The position numbers were made by a program, and so were the translations under genes. Source: Clostridia bacterium (lineage in GTDB: Bacteria; Bacillota; Clostridia; Oscillospirales; Acutalibacteraceae). Taken from it: a stretch of DNA of 13,101 nucleotides. The stretch's first letter is position 1. Every line of letters starts with the position of its first letter. The stretch spans positions 1 through 13,101 of the forward strand of contig CAAEBW010000267.1 in assembly GCA_900754145.1 (NCBI GenBank). The letters are read 5' to 3'. This document shows, in pieces, positions 6,298-13,101 of this stretch. The notes beneath the pieces are model-generated. The model searched no databases. It saw only the letters and a list, made by a program, of their open reading frames with translations, and had not been told where the DNA came from.

Positions 6298-6563
6298 TGT
6301 ATATTCATTTAGGACAGGGTACCGTGGTGAGATCAAGCGAGGTCATAGGTATTTTTGACCTTGAAAGCACAACAGTATCAAAGCATACCCGCAAATTTTT
6401 AAACGGCGCGGAAAAAAGGGGCGAGGTTATAACCGTCTCCTACGAGCTGCCGAAATCCTTTGCGGTGTGCAGGAAAAAGGGCGAAAGGCAAAGGGTTTAT
6501 ATCTCACAGTTAGCCTCGTCAACACTGTTTAAAAGGTCAAATTTTTTAGGTGAAAAAACTTAA
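6297..6563 (+). CDS. remB: RemB/DUF370-family regulatory protein
   Basis: This 88-residue protein begins MYIHLGQGTVVRSSEVIGIFDLESTTV, the pattern of the DUF370 family containing B. subtilis RemA and RemB (YaaB). RemA is a DNA-binding activator of extracellular-matrix and osmoprotection genes; RemB, encoded between recF and gyrB as here, is also needed for matrix gene expression. Position and sequence together favour RemB. The start is a GTG overlapping the recF TAG by one base. The C-terminal lysine/arginine-rich stretch (about 61-80) is compatible with nucleic-acid binding. Targets in this organism are unknown, and a role outside biofilm control is possible because the gene is kept in many non-biofilm Clostridia. 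Confidence 0.88.
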   Translation: MYIHLGQGTVVRSSEVIGIFDLESTTVSKHTRKFLNGAEKRGEVITVSYELPKSFAVCRKKGERQRVYISQLASSTLFKRSNFLGEKT

Positions 6564-6612
6564 AACGCGAGAGAAAGAATTGAAAGGAAAATAAAGTCTT
6601 AATTTCGCGTTT
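6563..6612. repeat. Spaced inverted repeat downstream of remB
   Basis: AAACGCGA (6563-6570), beginning at the remB stop codon, is complementary to TCGCGTTT (6605-6612), with a 34-base interval. There is no T-run directly after it. The right arm overlaps the proposed gyrB -35 hexamer. It may be a long stem-loop in read-through mRNA or a pair of half-sites. Confidence 0.4.
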
Positions 6613-6640
6613 GCGTGTCGAGCACTCGACAAATTTTAAT
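6611..6640 (+). promoter_or_regulatory. Candidate gyrB promoter with a palindrome in its spacer
   Basis: TTGCGT (6611-6616) and TTTAAT (6635-6640) are 18 bases apart and resemble a weak -35 and a good -10. The spacer is almost filled by TGTCGAGCACTCGACA (6616-6631), two 7-base arms around CA. A dimeric regulator could bind there and block RNA polymerase. Alternatively the palindrome is a cruciform-prone element, or with the TTTT at 6634-6637 a weak remB terminator. It is not a LexA box of the CGAAC-N4-GTTCG type. Confidence 0.4.
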
Positions 6641-6663
6641 AATAATTAAAAGGAACTGATAGA

Positions 6664-8604
6664 ATGAGAAAAGAAATAGCGCCTGTAACGGAAAATTATG
6701 ATGAAAATTCCATACAGGTCTTAGAGGGTCTTGAAGCCGTTAGAAAGAGACCCGGTATGTATATCGGCTCAACGGGTGAGCGGGGACTCCACCACCTTGT
6801 ATACGAGATAGTGGATAACTCAATAGACGAGGCGCTGGCAGGCTACTGCGACAAGATTTTGGTTGAAATTCTCGACGACGGGGTAATAAGGGTCACCGAT
6901 AACGGCAGAGGAATACCTGTCGGTATCCATCCGCAAAAGGGTATACCCACCGTAAGCGTTGTATTTACCATTCTTCACGCGGGCGGTAAGTTCGGCGGCA
7001 GCGGCTATAAGGTTTCGGGCGGTCTTCACGGCGTGGGCGCGTCGGTTGTAAACGCCCTTTCGGAATGGCTCGAGGTTGAGATAAGCGACGGCAGCCACAT
7101 CTATCTTCAAAGATACGAAAAGGGAAATATTAAAACCGACCTAAAGGTTATAGGCGATACCGATAAAACGGGAACAAAGGTTACATTTAAGCCCGACCCG
7201 ACCATTTTCACCGATACAACCCGTTATGATTTTGATATCCTTTTAAACCGACTTCGCGAGCAGGCTTTCCTTAACGCGGGTATAAGGGTTGTGCTTATTG
7301 ATAAGAGGTCGGACGCGGACATTCCGGACAGAGAGGAAGACCTCTGCTTTGAGGGCGGTATTAAGTCATATGTTGAATACCTGCTTGAAAAGAGCAAAAA
7401 GGACAGGCTTAACCAAGATGTTATCTATCTGAACGGTACTTCGGGTGACTCTACGGCGGAAATCGCGCTTCTCTGGAGCACGGGGTACGATACCAAGATA
7501 ATGTCCTTTGCAAACACCATTCACACGGTGGACGGAGGTACCCACGAAAGCGCCTTCAAAACGAGTCTTGCCAGAGTAATTAATAAATATGCAAGAACCT
7601 TTAAAATTTTAAAGGATAACGATAATAATCTTAAGAGTGAGGACATTAACGAGGGACTTGTGGCGGTTGTAAGCGTAAAGCTTACCGATGCGCAGTTTGA
7701 ATCCCAGACCAAGGCAAAGCTGGGCAATACCTCGATAGGCACCCTTGTAAACAATATCGTAGCCGAAAAGATGATGAATTATCTTGAAGACCACCCGAGC
7801 GAGGCTAAGATAATTCTTGATAAATCAATAGCCTCCTCAAACGCCAGAGAGGCGGCGCAGAAAGCAAGGGAGCTACAGCGTAATAAATCGGGTATTGGCG
7901 GTAAAACCAGAATGCCCGAAAAGCTTACCGACTGCATTTCGGACGACCCGACCAAGACCGAAATATTCATAGTCGAGGGAGATTCCGCGGGCGGCTCGGC
8001 GGTAGAGGGAAGAAACAGCACCTATCAGGCGATACTCCCCCTTTGGGGTAAAATGCTGAATGTTGAAAAGGCAAGGGTCGATAAGGTTTACGGTAACGAT
8101 AAGCTTACCCCCGTAATCGTGGCTTTGGGCACGGGCATTGCCGAGAATTTCGATATAACCAAGCTCCGTTACGATAAGGTTGTTATTATGGCGGATGCCG
8201 ATGTCGACGGCTCGCATATCAGAACTCTTTTATTGACATTCTTCTTCCGCTATATGCCCGAGCTTATAGAGACAGGTCATGTTTATTTAGCCCAGCCCCC
8301 GCTTTACAGGGTCGCAAAGGGCAAGAGATACTTTGACGCCTTTACGGACGAGGAAAAGGACAGATATGTTGCGGAATTGGGCGGTGAGCCTGATGTTCAG
8401 CGCTATAAGGGTCTTGGTGAGATGAACCCCGAACAGCTTTGGGAAACCACCCTTGACCCCGAGCACAGAACGATGCTAAAGGTCAGTATGTCGGACGCGG
8501 CGCTTGCAGACGCGACCTTCACAATGTTAATGGGCGAAGAGGTTGAACCCCGCAGAAAATTCATTGAAGAAAACGCGGTATTCGCGACAGATCTTGATAT
8601 TTAA
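6664..8604 (+). CDS. gyrB: DNA gyrase subunit B
   Basis: GyrB is the ATPase and TOPRIM half of gyrase, which introduces negative supercoils and clears positive supercoils ahead of forks. The 646-residue product has a GHKL ATPase domain with EIVDNSIDEALAG (48-60), VTDNGRGIPVGIH (77-89) and the lid GGLHGVGASVVNALS (119-133). The transducer domain follows, with QTKAKLG (348-354). The TOPRIM domain has EGDSAGGSA (438-446) and DADVDGSHIRTLL (511-523), giving Glu438, Asp511 and Asp513 as metal ligands. The tail has the QRYKGLGEMNPEQLWETT block (579-596). Trp461 replaces the Lys/Arg usual at E. coli position 447. The ATG follows AAAGGA (6648-6653). Gyrase rather than topoisomerase IV is assigned from context and the GyrA box in the partner. 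Confidence 0.97.
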   Translation: MRKEIAPVTENYDENSIQVLEGLEAVRKRPGMYIGSTGERGLHHLVYEIVDNSIDEALAGYCDKILVEILDDGVIRVTDNGRGIPVGIHPQKGIPTVSVVFTILHAGGKFGGSGYKVSGGLHGVGASVVNALSEWLEVEISDGSHIYLQRYEKGNIKTDLKVIGDTDKTGTKVTFKPDPTIFTDTTRYDFDILLNRLREQAFLNAGIRVVLIDKRSDADIPDREEDLCFEGGIKSYVEYLLEKSKKDRLNQDVIYLNGTSGDSTAEIALLWSTGYDTKIMSFANTIHTVDGGTHESAFKTSLARVINKYARTFKILKDNDNNLKSEDINEGLVAVVSVKLTDAQFESQTKAKLGNTSIGTLVNNIVAEKMMNYLEDHPSEAKIILDKSIASSNAREAAQKARELQRNKSGIGGKTRMPEKLTDCISDDPTKTEIFIVEGDSAGGSAVEGRNSTYQAILPLWGKMLNVEKARVDKVYGNDKLTPVIVALGTGIAENFDITKLRYDKVVIMADADVDGSHIRTLLLTFFFRYMPELIETGHVYLAQPPLYRVAKGKRYFDAFTDEEKDRYVAELGGEPDVQRYKGLGEMNPEQLWETTLDPEHRTMLKVSMSDAALADATFTMLMGEEVEPRRKFIEENAVFATDLDI

Positions 8605-8617
8605 GGGAGAATAAAAA

Positions 8618-11164
8618 ATGGCTAAACAGGAAAACGTATACTGGCCCAGCGACGAGGAGACCAAGATAGTACCTGTCGAAATCGTTGACGAGGTTAAAAA
8701 CAGTATGCTCCAGTATTCAATGTCGGTGCTGGTGGGACGGGCTATCCCCGATGTTAGGGACGGCTTAAAGCCGGTTCACAGAAGAATACTTTACACAATG
8801 TACAAAAACGGACTTACTCCCGATAAGGCATACCGCAAGTGCGCGGATACCGTAGGTTCGGTGCTTGGCTCCTACCACCCCCACGGCGACGCCAGCGTTT
8901 ATGACGCTATGGTTCGTATGGCGCAGGATTTTTCGCTCCGTTATCCTCTTATAGACGGTCACGGAAACTTCGGTAATATCGACGGCTACCCCGCCGCGGC
9001 ATACAGGTATACAGAGTCGCGAATGAACAGACTCTCCCTCCATATGCTGGACGATATCGAAAAAGAGACCGTCAATATGGTGCCGAACTACGATAACCGC
9101 TTGACCGAGCCCGAGGTACTGCCCGTTCGCTTTCCTCAGCTTTTGGTAAACGGCTCATCGGGTATCGCCGTAGGTATGGCGACCGAAATCCCGCCCCATA
9201 ATTTAGGCGAGGTTATTGACGGTATGTGCTGTCTTATAGATAACCCCGATGCCGATTTGCAGGAAATCTGCCAATATATAAAGGGACCCGACTTCCCGAC
9301 AGGCGGAACTATTATGGGCCGCTCGGGAATCAGAGCCGCATACGCTACGGGACGGGGAAAAATCACCCTTAGAGGCAAGGCGGAAATTGAGGAAACCAAA
9401 AACGGCAAATACCGCATTGTTATAACCGAAATTCCCTATAAGGTAAGGAAAAAGGAACTTGTTAAGAGCATTTACGACCTTGCCGCGGACAAGAAAATTG
9501 AGGGAATCGACGATGTTGTTGACTACTCCTCAAAGCGGGACGGCGGTATAAGAATAATAGTAGACCTTAAGAAGGACGCAAATCCCCAGGTTGTGCTTAA
9601 CAAGCTTTACAAAAATACCGCTTTACAGACCACAATCGGCGCAATATTGCTTGCCATAGTAAACGGCAAGCCCCAGATATTAACCCTTAAGGAAATGCTC
9701 CAAAACTGCATTGACTTCCAGTGCGAAATTATCCGCCGCCGCACCTTGTTTGACAAGCGCAAGGCGGAGGAGCGCGCCCACATTTTAGAGGGCTTAAAGG
9801 TAGCGCTTGACTTTATTGACGAGGTTATTAAAATTATCCGCGCCAGCAAGACTATACCCGAAAGCAAGGCGGCTTTAACCGAGCGCTTCGGGCTTGACGA
9901 TATTCAGACCACCGCTATCGTGCAGATGCAGTTGGGTAAGCTATCGGGTCTTGAAAAGCAGAAAATTCTTGACGAATTGCAGGAAAAGCTGGACTTTATA
10001 AAGGAATGTAATGAAATTCTTGCAAGTCACGCCCGTATTCTTGATATAATTAAGACAGAGGCGTTAAATTTACGGGATAAATTCTCGGACGAACGCCGTA
10101 CCGAGATTACCGATGTTGCGGGTGAGGTTGATATCGAAGACCTTATTCCCGAGGAGCAATGTGTACTTACCAAGACCTACAACGGCTTTATTAAGCGCCT
10201 GCCCGCTGATACCTACAGCGTTCAGCACCGAGGGGGAAGAGGCATTACGGGTATGACCACAAGGGAAGATGACGCGGTCGAGAATATGTTTGTCTGCTCC
10301 TCCCACGATTATATAATGCTCTTCTCAAATCTCGGAAGAATGTACCGCATTAAGGCTTACGAAATTCCCGAGGGTAGCCGCACGGCTAAGGGTATGAATA
10401 TAGTCAATATTCTTCCCCTTATGCCGGAGGAAAAAATCACTATAATTCTCCCCGCCTCCGAGCTTGATGAGGAGCGCTTCATCACAATGGTGACCAAAAA
10501 GGGCATTATAAAGCGCACCAAGCTTTCGGAGTTCAGGCACACCAGAAAGAGCGGTATAATAGCTATTTCCATTGACGAAGATGACGAGCTGACCTTTGTT
10601 AAGCTGACAAACGGAGATGATAATCTCCTTATCGCCACAAAGAAGGGTATGGCGATTCAGTTCAACGAAAACGGCGTCCGTGCTATGGGAAGAGGTGCAA
10701 GGGGCGTTAAGGCGATAACCATACGCGAGGACGATGAGGTTGTGGCAATGGAGGTAACCGATGAGAACACAAGACTTCTCACCATTACCGAAACGGGCTA
10801 CGGCAGAGTAAGCCCCATAAGTGACTACAGATTGCAGTCCCGCGGCGGTAAGGGACTTATTAACTACCGCGTCGATAAATACGGTGATGTTGCGGCGGTG
10901 CTTGAGGTTACGGATAACGACGATATTATAATGATAGCCTCAAACGGCATTTTAATCCGCATTTTCAGCGGAGATATTTCCACCTTTGCCCGTCCCGCTA
11001 AGGGCGTTCGCGTAATGCGCGTGGGCGAGGGTGAAAAGGTGCTCTCGGTTGCGGTGACCGAGCACAGCGAGGATGAGGAAACCTCTCTTCCCGACGCTCC
11101 AGAGGCGGACGCGGGGCTTGCGGAGGATAACTCCCCCGAGGAGGAAGTAAAAACCGAGGAGTAA
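8618..11164 (+). CDS. gyrA: DNA gyrase subunit A
   Basis: GyrA breaks and rejoins DNA and wraps it through its C-terminal domain. The 848-residue product has the winged-helix domain with the catalytic tyrosine in AAYRYTESRMNRL (Tyr131), and a quinolone-determining segment YHPHGDASVYDAMVRMAQ. In that segment Ala92 stands at the E. coli Ser83 position and Asp96 at the Asp87 position. A coiled-coil gate region (about 355-490) follows, then a beta-pinwheel domain opened by a GyrA box QHRGGRG near residue 535, which marks gyrase rather than topoisomerase IV. The last 30 or so residues form an acidic tail. The gene starts 13 bases after gyrB behind GGGAG (8605-8609), so the two are surely co-transcribed. 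No clear terminator follows. Confidence 0.97.
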   Translation: MAKQENVYWPSDEETKIVPVEIVDEVKNSMLQYSMSVLVGRAIPDVRDGLKPVHRRILYTMYKNGLTPDKAYRKCADTVGSVLGSYHPHGDASVYDAMVRMAQDFSLRYPLIDGHGNFGNIDGYPAAAYRYTESRMNRLSLHMLDDIEKETVNMVPNYDNRLTEPEVLPVRFPQLLVNGSSGIAVGMATEIPPHNLGEVIDGMCCLIDNPDADLQEICQYIKGPDFPTGGTIMGRSGIRAAYATGRGKITLRGKAEIEETKNGKYRIVITEIPYKVRKKELVKSIYDLAADKKIEGIDDVVDYSSKRDGGIRIIVDLKKDANPQVVLNKLYKNTALQTTIGAILLAIVNGKPQILTLKEMLQNCIDFQCEIIRRRTLFDKRKAEERAHILEGLKVALDFIDEVIKIIRASKTIPESKAALTERFGLDDIQTTAIVQMQLGKLSGLEKQKILDELQEKLDFIKECNEILASHARILDIIKTEALNLRDKFSDERRTEITDVAGEVDIEDLIPEEQCVLTKTYNGFIKRLPADTYSVQHRGGRGITGMTTREDDAVENMFVCSSHDYIMLFSNLGRMYRIKAYEIPEGSRTAKGMNIVNILPLMPEEKITIILPASELDEERFITMVTKKGIIKRTKLSEFRHTRKSGIIAISIDEDDELTFVKLTNGDDNLLIATKKGMAIQFNENGVRAMGRGARGVKAITIREDDEVVAMEVTDENTRLLTITETGYGRVSPISDYRLQSRGGKGLINYRVDKYGDVAAVLEVTDNDDIIMIASNGILIRIFSGDISTFARPAKGVRVMRVGEGEKVLSVAVTEHSEDEETSLPDAPEADAGLAEDNSPEEEVKTEE

Positions 11165-11216
11165 ATAAGGGTTAACCCGGAGAGAAAAAACCACTTGAAA
11201 GGGCAGAAGCTTATTT

Positions 11217-12272
11217 ATGAATGATGAAAATATGAATAACGAAACCTTCGGCGGTTCTCCGAGGCAAGAAACCCCCGGTGTAAGCAATACGCCGACCTAT
11301 GTTACATATGTACCCTACGGTTACACTCCTAAAACCTATGAGGAAAAAAGGGGTTTAAGAAAATGCGCCCTTATGATAGGTATTTCCTTGCTTTTACTTA
11401 CGGGAATAACCTTGTTTTGGGGAACCGTTTATTTCTTTGTAATGAGGGCGCTCGGGTTTACGGTGCAAAAAGCACAGGAAATTATTACAGACCCCGCGGT
11501 TATGCAGGTTTTGCAGATATTGCTGTCGTCTTTTATGTTTACAGTACCCTTTATTTTGGCATTTAAGGCGAACAGTCAGCGCATAAGCGATATAGTTCCC
11601 CTTAAAAAGCCAAAAGGCAATAAGACTGCGATGTTTTTTATCGGACTTTCGGTCTGCGCCTTTGCTAATATCGCAAATTCCTTTTGCGGGCAGTTGTTCG
11701 AGAGCTTTGGCATTAATTATAATGTCGATTACGGCGATAATCCCGTGGGCTTTTTCGGGTTTTTGCTTTCCCTGCTTGCGACCGCGGTAGTGCCCCCGCT
11801 TGTGGAGGAATTTGCCTGCAGAGGGCTTATTTTAGGCAGTCTTCGCAAATACGGGGACGGCTTTGCGGTCCTCGTTTCGGCGATACTTTTCGGACTTATG
11901 CACGGCAACTTCGACCAGATGCCCTTTGCCTTTATGGTGGGGCTGGTACTCGGCTTTATTGTTGTTAAAACCGACTCACTTTGGATAGCGGTCGCGGTGC
12001 ACGCGGCAAACAATTTTATTTCGGTGGCGTTTGAATATTTATTAGCGGGACTCTCACAGAATTCGCAGAATCTTATCTATTCCCTCTATTTAATGGTCGC
12101 ATTAATCGCGGGGGTAATCGGCGCGGTTTCGGTTTCGGGGGAGGATTGCTTTAAATTCAGAAAAAGCGATACCGAAAGTAGCTTTAAGCAAAAGGTCAAG
12201 TGGTTTTTTACACATCCCGTGATAATAATTTTTACGGTTTTGTGTGTTTTGGAGTCATTACTCTATTTTTAA
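11217..12272 (+). CDS. CPBP (CAAX protease/Abi) family intramembrane metalloprotease
   Basis: This 351-residue multi-pass membrane protein carries all three CPBP motifs: EEFACR (197-202, Glu197-Glu198 and Arg202), FGLMH (225-229, His229) and HAANN (262-266, His262 and Asn266). A hydrophilic N-terminus of about 45 residues, rich in Asn, Pro, Thr and Tyr, precedes the first membrane segment (about 50-77). Further segments fall near 95-117, 138-158, 178-195, 213-228, 234-250, 255-272, 288-306 and 333-350. Bacterial members act in bacteriocin immunity, protein maturation or unknown processes; the substrate here cannot be told. The ATG at 11217 has AAAGGG about 13 bases upstream, rather far. It follows gyrA by 52 bases and precedes the next membrane gene by 14, suggesting co-transcription with that gene. 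Confidence 0.88.
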   Translation: MNDENMNNETFGGSPRQETPGVSNTPTYVTYVPYGYTPKTYEEKRGLRKCALMIGISLLLLTGITLFWGTVYFFVMRALGFTVQKAQEIITDPAVMQVLQILLSSFMFTVPFILAFKANSQRISDIVPLKKPKGNKTAMFFIGLSVCAFANIANSFCGQLFESFGINYNVDYGDNPVGFFGFLLSLLATAVVPPLVEEFACRGLILGSLRKYGDGFAVLVSAILFGLMHGNFDQMPFAFMVGLVLGFIVVKTDSLWIAVAVHAANNFISVAFEYLLAGLSQNSQNLIYSLYLMVALIAGVIGAVSVSGEDCFKFRKSDTESSFKQKVKWFFTHPVIIIFTVLCVLESLLYF

Positions 12273-12286
12273 AAGGAGTTGTTAAT

Positions 12287-12943
12287 ATGGTAAATTCGGG
12301 TATTTTAGGTCAAATTTTTGAGGAAGCGGGTATGAACGAAAGCGACCTTATGGTCTTTGCGGGGATTATGCTTGTCTATTTCGCGATTTTCAGCATAATC
12401 GCTGTCGCGATGTATCTTTTGGAGGCTTTCGGTCTTTACGGTATGGCAAAGGGCTCGGGAATAGGGAGACCTTGGCGAGGTTTTATTCCCTTCGCGAACA
12501 TCTTCCTTTTCGGAAAAATTGCCGAAAGGTATGTTAAAAAGGACGGCAAAAAAAGCGCAAAGTTCGGCGGGCTGCTGCTTGCCTTTGAAATTTTGACATT
12601 GGTGTTAGCTTTTGTAACAATGGCTTTTGTAATCGGTATGATTTTTGTGCTTGCAACCGCGGAAAATGAAACCGATTTAGCTTATTCAATCCTTGCGCCG
12701 ATGGTTGCTATGCTTATATCCTGCTTTTTGCTTATGGGCGTAGCGATTGCCTATGCGGTAATCTATTATGTCGCCCTCTGGAGAATTTTCACCGCCTTTG
12801 ATTACAATAACGCTACCGTTTATTTTGTGCTTTCAATATTATTCAGCTTTTTAGGTCCGATTTTCATTTTTATCTTAAGAAACAAACAGCCTGTTTTCGA
12901 CCCGAGAGAGCATTTTAATTACTTATATAATAATCAGAAGTAA
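12287..12943 (+). CDS. Multi-pass membrane protein of unknown function
   Basis: This 218-residue protein has no family I can name with confidence. It has about four membrane segments (22-44, 94-123, 132-160, 177-196). Between the first two is a partly hydrophobic loop GMAKGSGIGRPWRGFIPFANIF that resembles the AxxxGxxxPWxxFIPxxN loop common in small uncharacterised Clostridia membrane proteins. The C-terminus LRNKQPVFDPREHFNYLYNNQK is hydrophilic and probably cytoplasmic. Upstream in-frame ATGs lie inside the preceding gene; the ATG at 12287 was chosen because AAAAGGAG (12271-12278) sits 8 bases before it. The gene follows the CPBP protein by 14 bases and is closed by a terminator, so the pair may form one unit, possibly a protease and partner, but that is speculation. 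Confidence 0.8.
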   Translation: MVNSGILGQIFEEAGMNESDLMVFAGIMLVYFAIFSIIAVAMYLLEAFGLYGMAKGSGIGRPWRGFIPFANIFLFGKIAERYVKKDGKKSAKFGGLLLAFEILTLVLAFVTMAFVIGMIFVLATAENETDLAYSILAPMVAMLISCFLLMGVAIAYAVIYYVALWRIFTAFDYNNATVYFVLSILFSFLGPIFIFILRNKQPVFDPREHFNYLYNNQK

Positions 12944-12949
12944 AAGTAA

Positions 12950-12977
12950 GGCGGGGGCTTGCTCCCGCCGTTATTTT
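12950..12977 (+). terminator. Intrinsic terminator
   Basis: GGCGGGGG (12950-12957) and CTCCCGCC (12962-12969) form an 8-bp G+C-rich stem with one G-T pair and a CTTG loop, followed by G and then TTATTTT (12971-12977). It lies 7 bases after the stop of the preceding membrane-protein gene and should end the transcript reaching it from the gyrase side. Confidence 0.85.
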
Positions 12978-12995
12978 GAATTAAAAGGAAAAATA

Positions 12996-13101
12996 ATGGA
13001 TAGAAAATTTATGATAGAAGCAATAAAGGAAGCGCGGCTCGCGGGGGAGCGCGGTGAGGTGCCTGTCGGTGCGGTTATAGTTAAGGAGGGCGAGATAATC
13101 G
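12996..13101 (+). CDS. tadA: tRNA-specific adenosine deaminase TadA (5' end only)
   Basis: Only the first 35 codons are present; the gene runs off the right edge. The visible protein, MDRKFMIEAIKEARLAGERG then EVPVGAVIVKEGEII, matches the N-terminus of TadA, which deaminates adenosine 34 of tRNA-Arg(ACG) to inosine. The GEVPVGAVIV strand is the family hallmark; the zinc-binding HAE and PCxxC motifs would lie beyond the window, so another cytidine-deaminase-like member is possible but less likely. The ATG has AAAAGGA (12984-12990) close upstream, and the gene sits just after the intrinsic terminator, implying its own promoter or read-through. Confidence 0.87.
   Translation, partial: MDRKFMIEAIKEARLAGERGEVPVGAVIVKEGEII

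Noticed and set aside
11169..11178. GGGTTAACCC palindrome after gyrA as a terminator or operator
   Set aside because: Only ten bases, no loop for a hairpin and no T-run; could be chance.
12206..12214. TTTTACACA, a match to the relaxed DnaA-box consensus
   Set aside because: A single copy inside the CPBP coding sequence; expected by chance and not clustered with other boxes.
12200..12286. N-terminal extension of the four-helix membrane protein using the ATG at 12200
   Set aside because: It would overlap the end of the CPBP gene by 73 bases and ignore the strong AAAAGGAG before the ATG at 12287.
1..13101. CRISPR arrays, tRNA or rRNA genes, insertion sequences, phage genes
   Set aside because: I saw no regularly spaced repeats, tRNA-like or rRNA-like segments, transposase motifs or phage genes on either strand.

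Overview
This window is the chromosomal replication-origin region of a spore-forming, low-to-mid-GC Firmicute, most likely a Clostridia member of the Oscillospiraceae/Ruminococcaceae type. The evidence is the exact gene order dnaA-dnaN-yaaA(S4)-recF-remB-gyrB-gyrA on the + strand, strong AGGAGG-type ribosome binding sites, frequent GTG starts, and two sporulation genes (gpr, spoIIP) on the - strand next to dnaA. The family assignment below Clostridia is inference.

Layout. 1-91: left edge with a 12-bp perfect inverted repeat and no convincing gene. 92-2239 (- strand): gpr, then spoIIP, then a 63-residue membrane-anchored protein, which looks like one operon; spoIIP also has a candidate sporulation-type promoter of its own. 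2240-2373: divergent intergenic region with a near-consensus vegetative promoter for dnaA. 2374-3714: dnaA. 3715-3923: dnaA-dnaN intergenic region, the probable oriC unwinding site, with one degenerate DnaA-box-like site followed by a short C-rich run and a TTA-triplet array resembling the DnaA-trio element. 3924-6563: dnaN, S4 protein, recF and remB, overlapping by 1-4 bases at each junction and so probably translationally coupled. 6564-6663: gyrB promoter region containing a 16-bp palindrome. 6664-11164: gyrB and gyrA. 11217-12943: two membrane proteins, a CPBP-family putative protease and an unrecognised four-helix protein, ending in a clear intrinsic terminator. 12996-13101: 5' end of tadA, cut by the window edge.

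How the genes work together. DnaA opens the origin, the DnaN clamp tethers the replicative polymerase, RecF acts at stalled or gapped forks, and GyrA2B2 removes the positive supercoils ahead of the forks. All genes point away from the dnaA/gpr junction, so each arm is transcribed in the direction of fork movement. On the left arm, GPR degrades small acid-soluble spore proteins at germination and SpoIIP digests septal peptidoglycan during engulfment.

Most of the window is well-conserved housekeeping DNA and I see no obvious new multi-gene system. The points worth a second look are the poverty of canonical DnaA boxes at the origin together with a one-residue deletion in the DnaA signature helix, the sporulation genes placed at the origin, the palindrome in the gyrB promoter, and non-standard residues in the quinolone pocket of both gyrase subunits.
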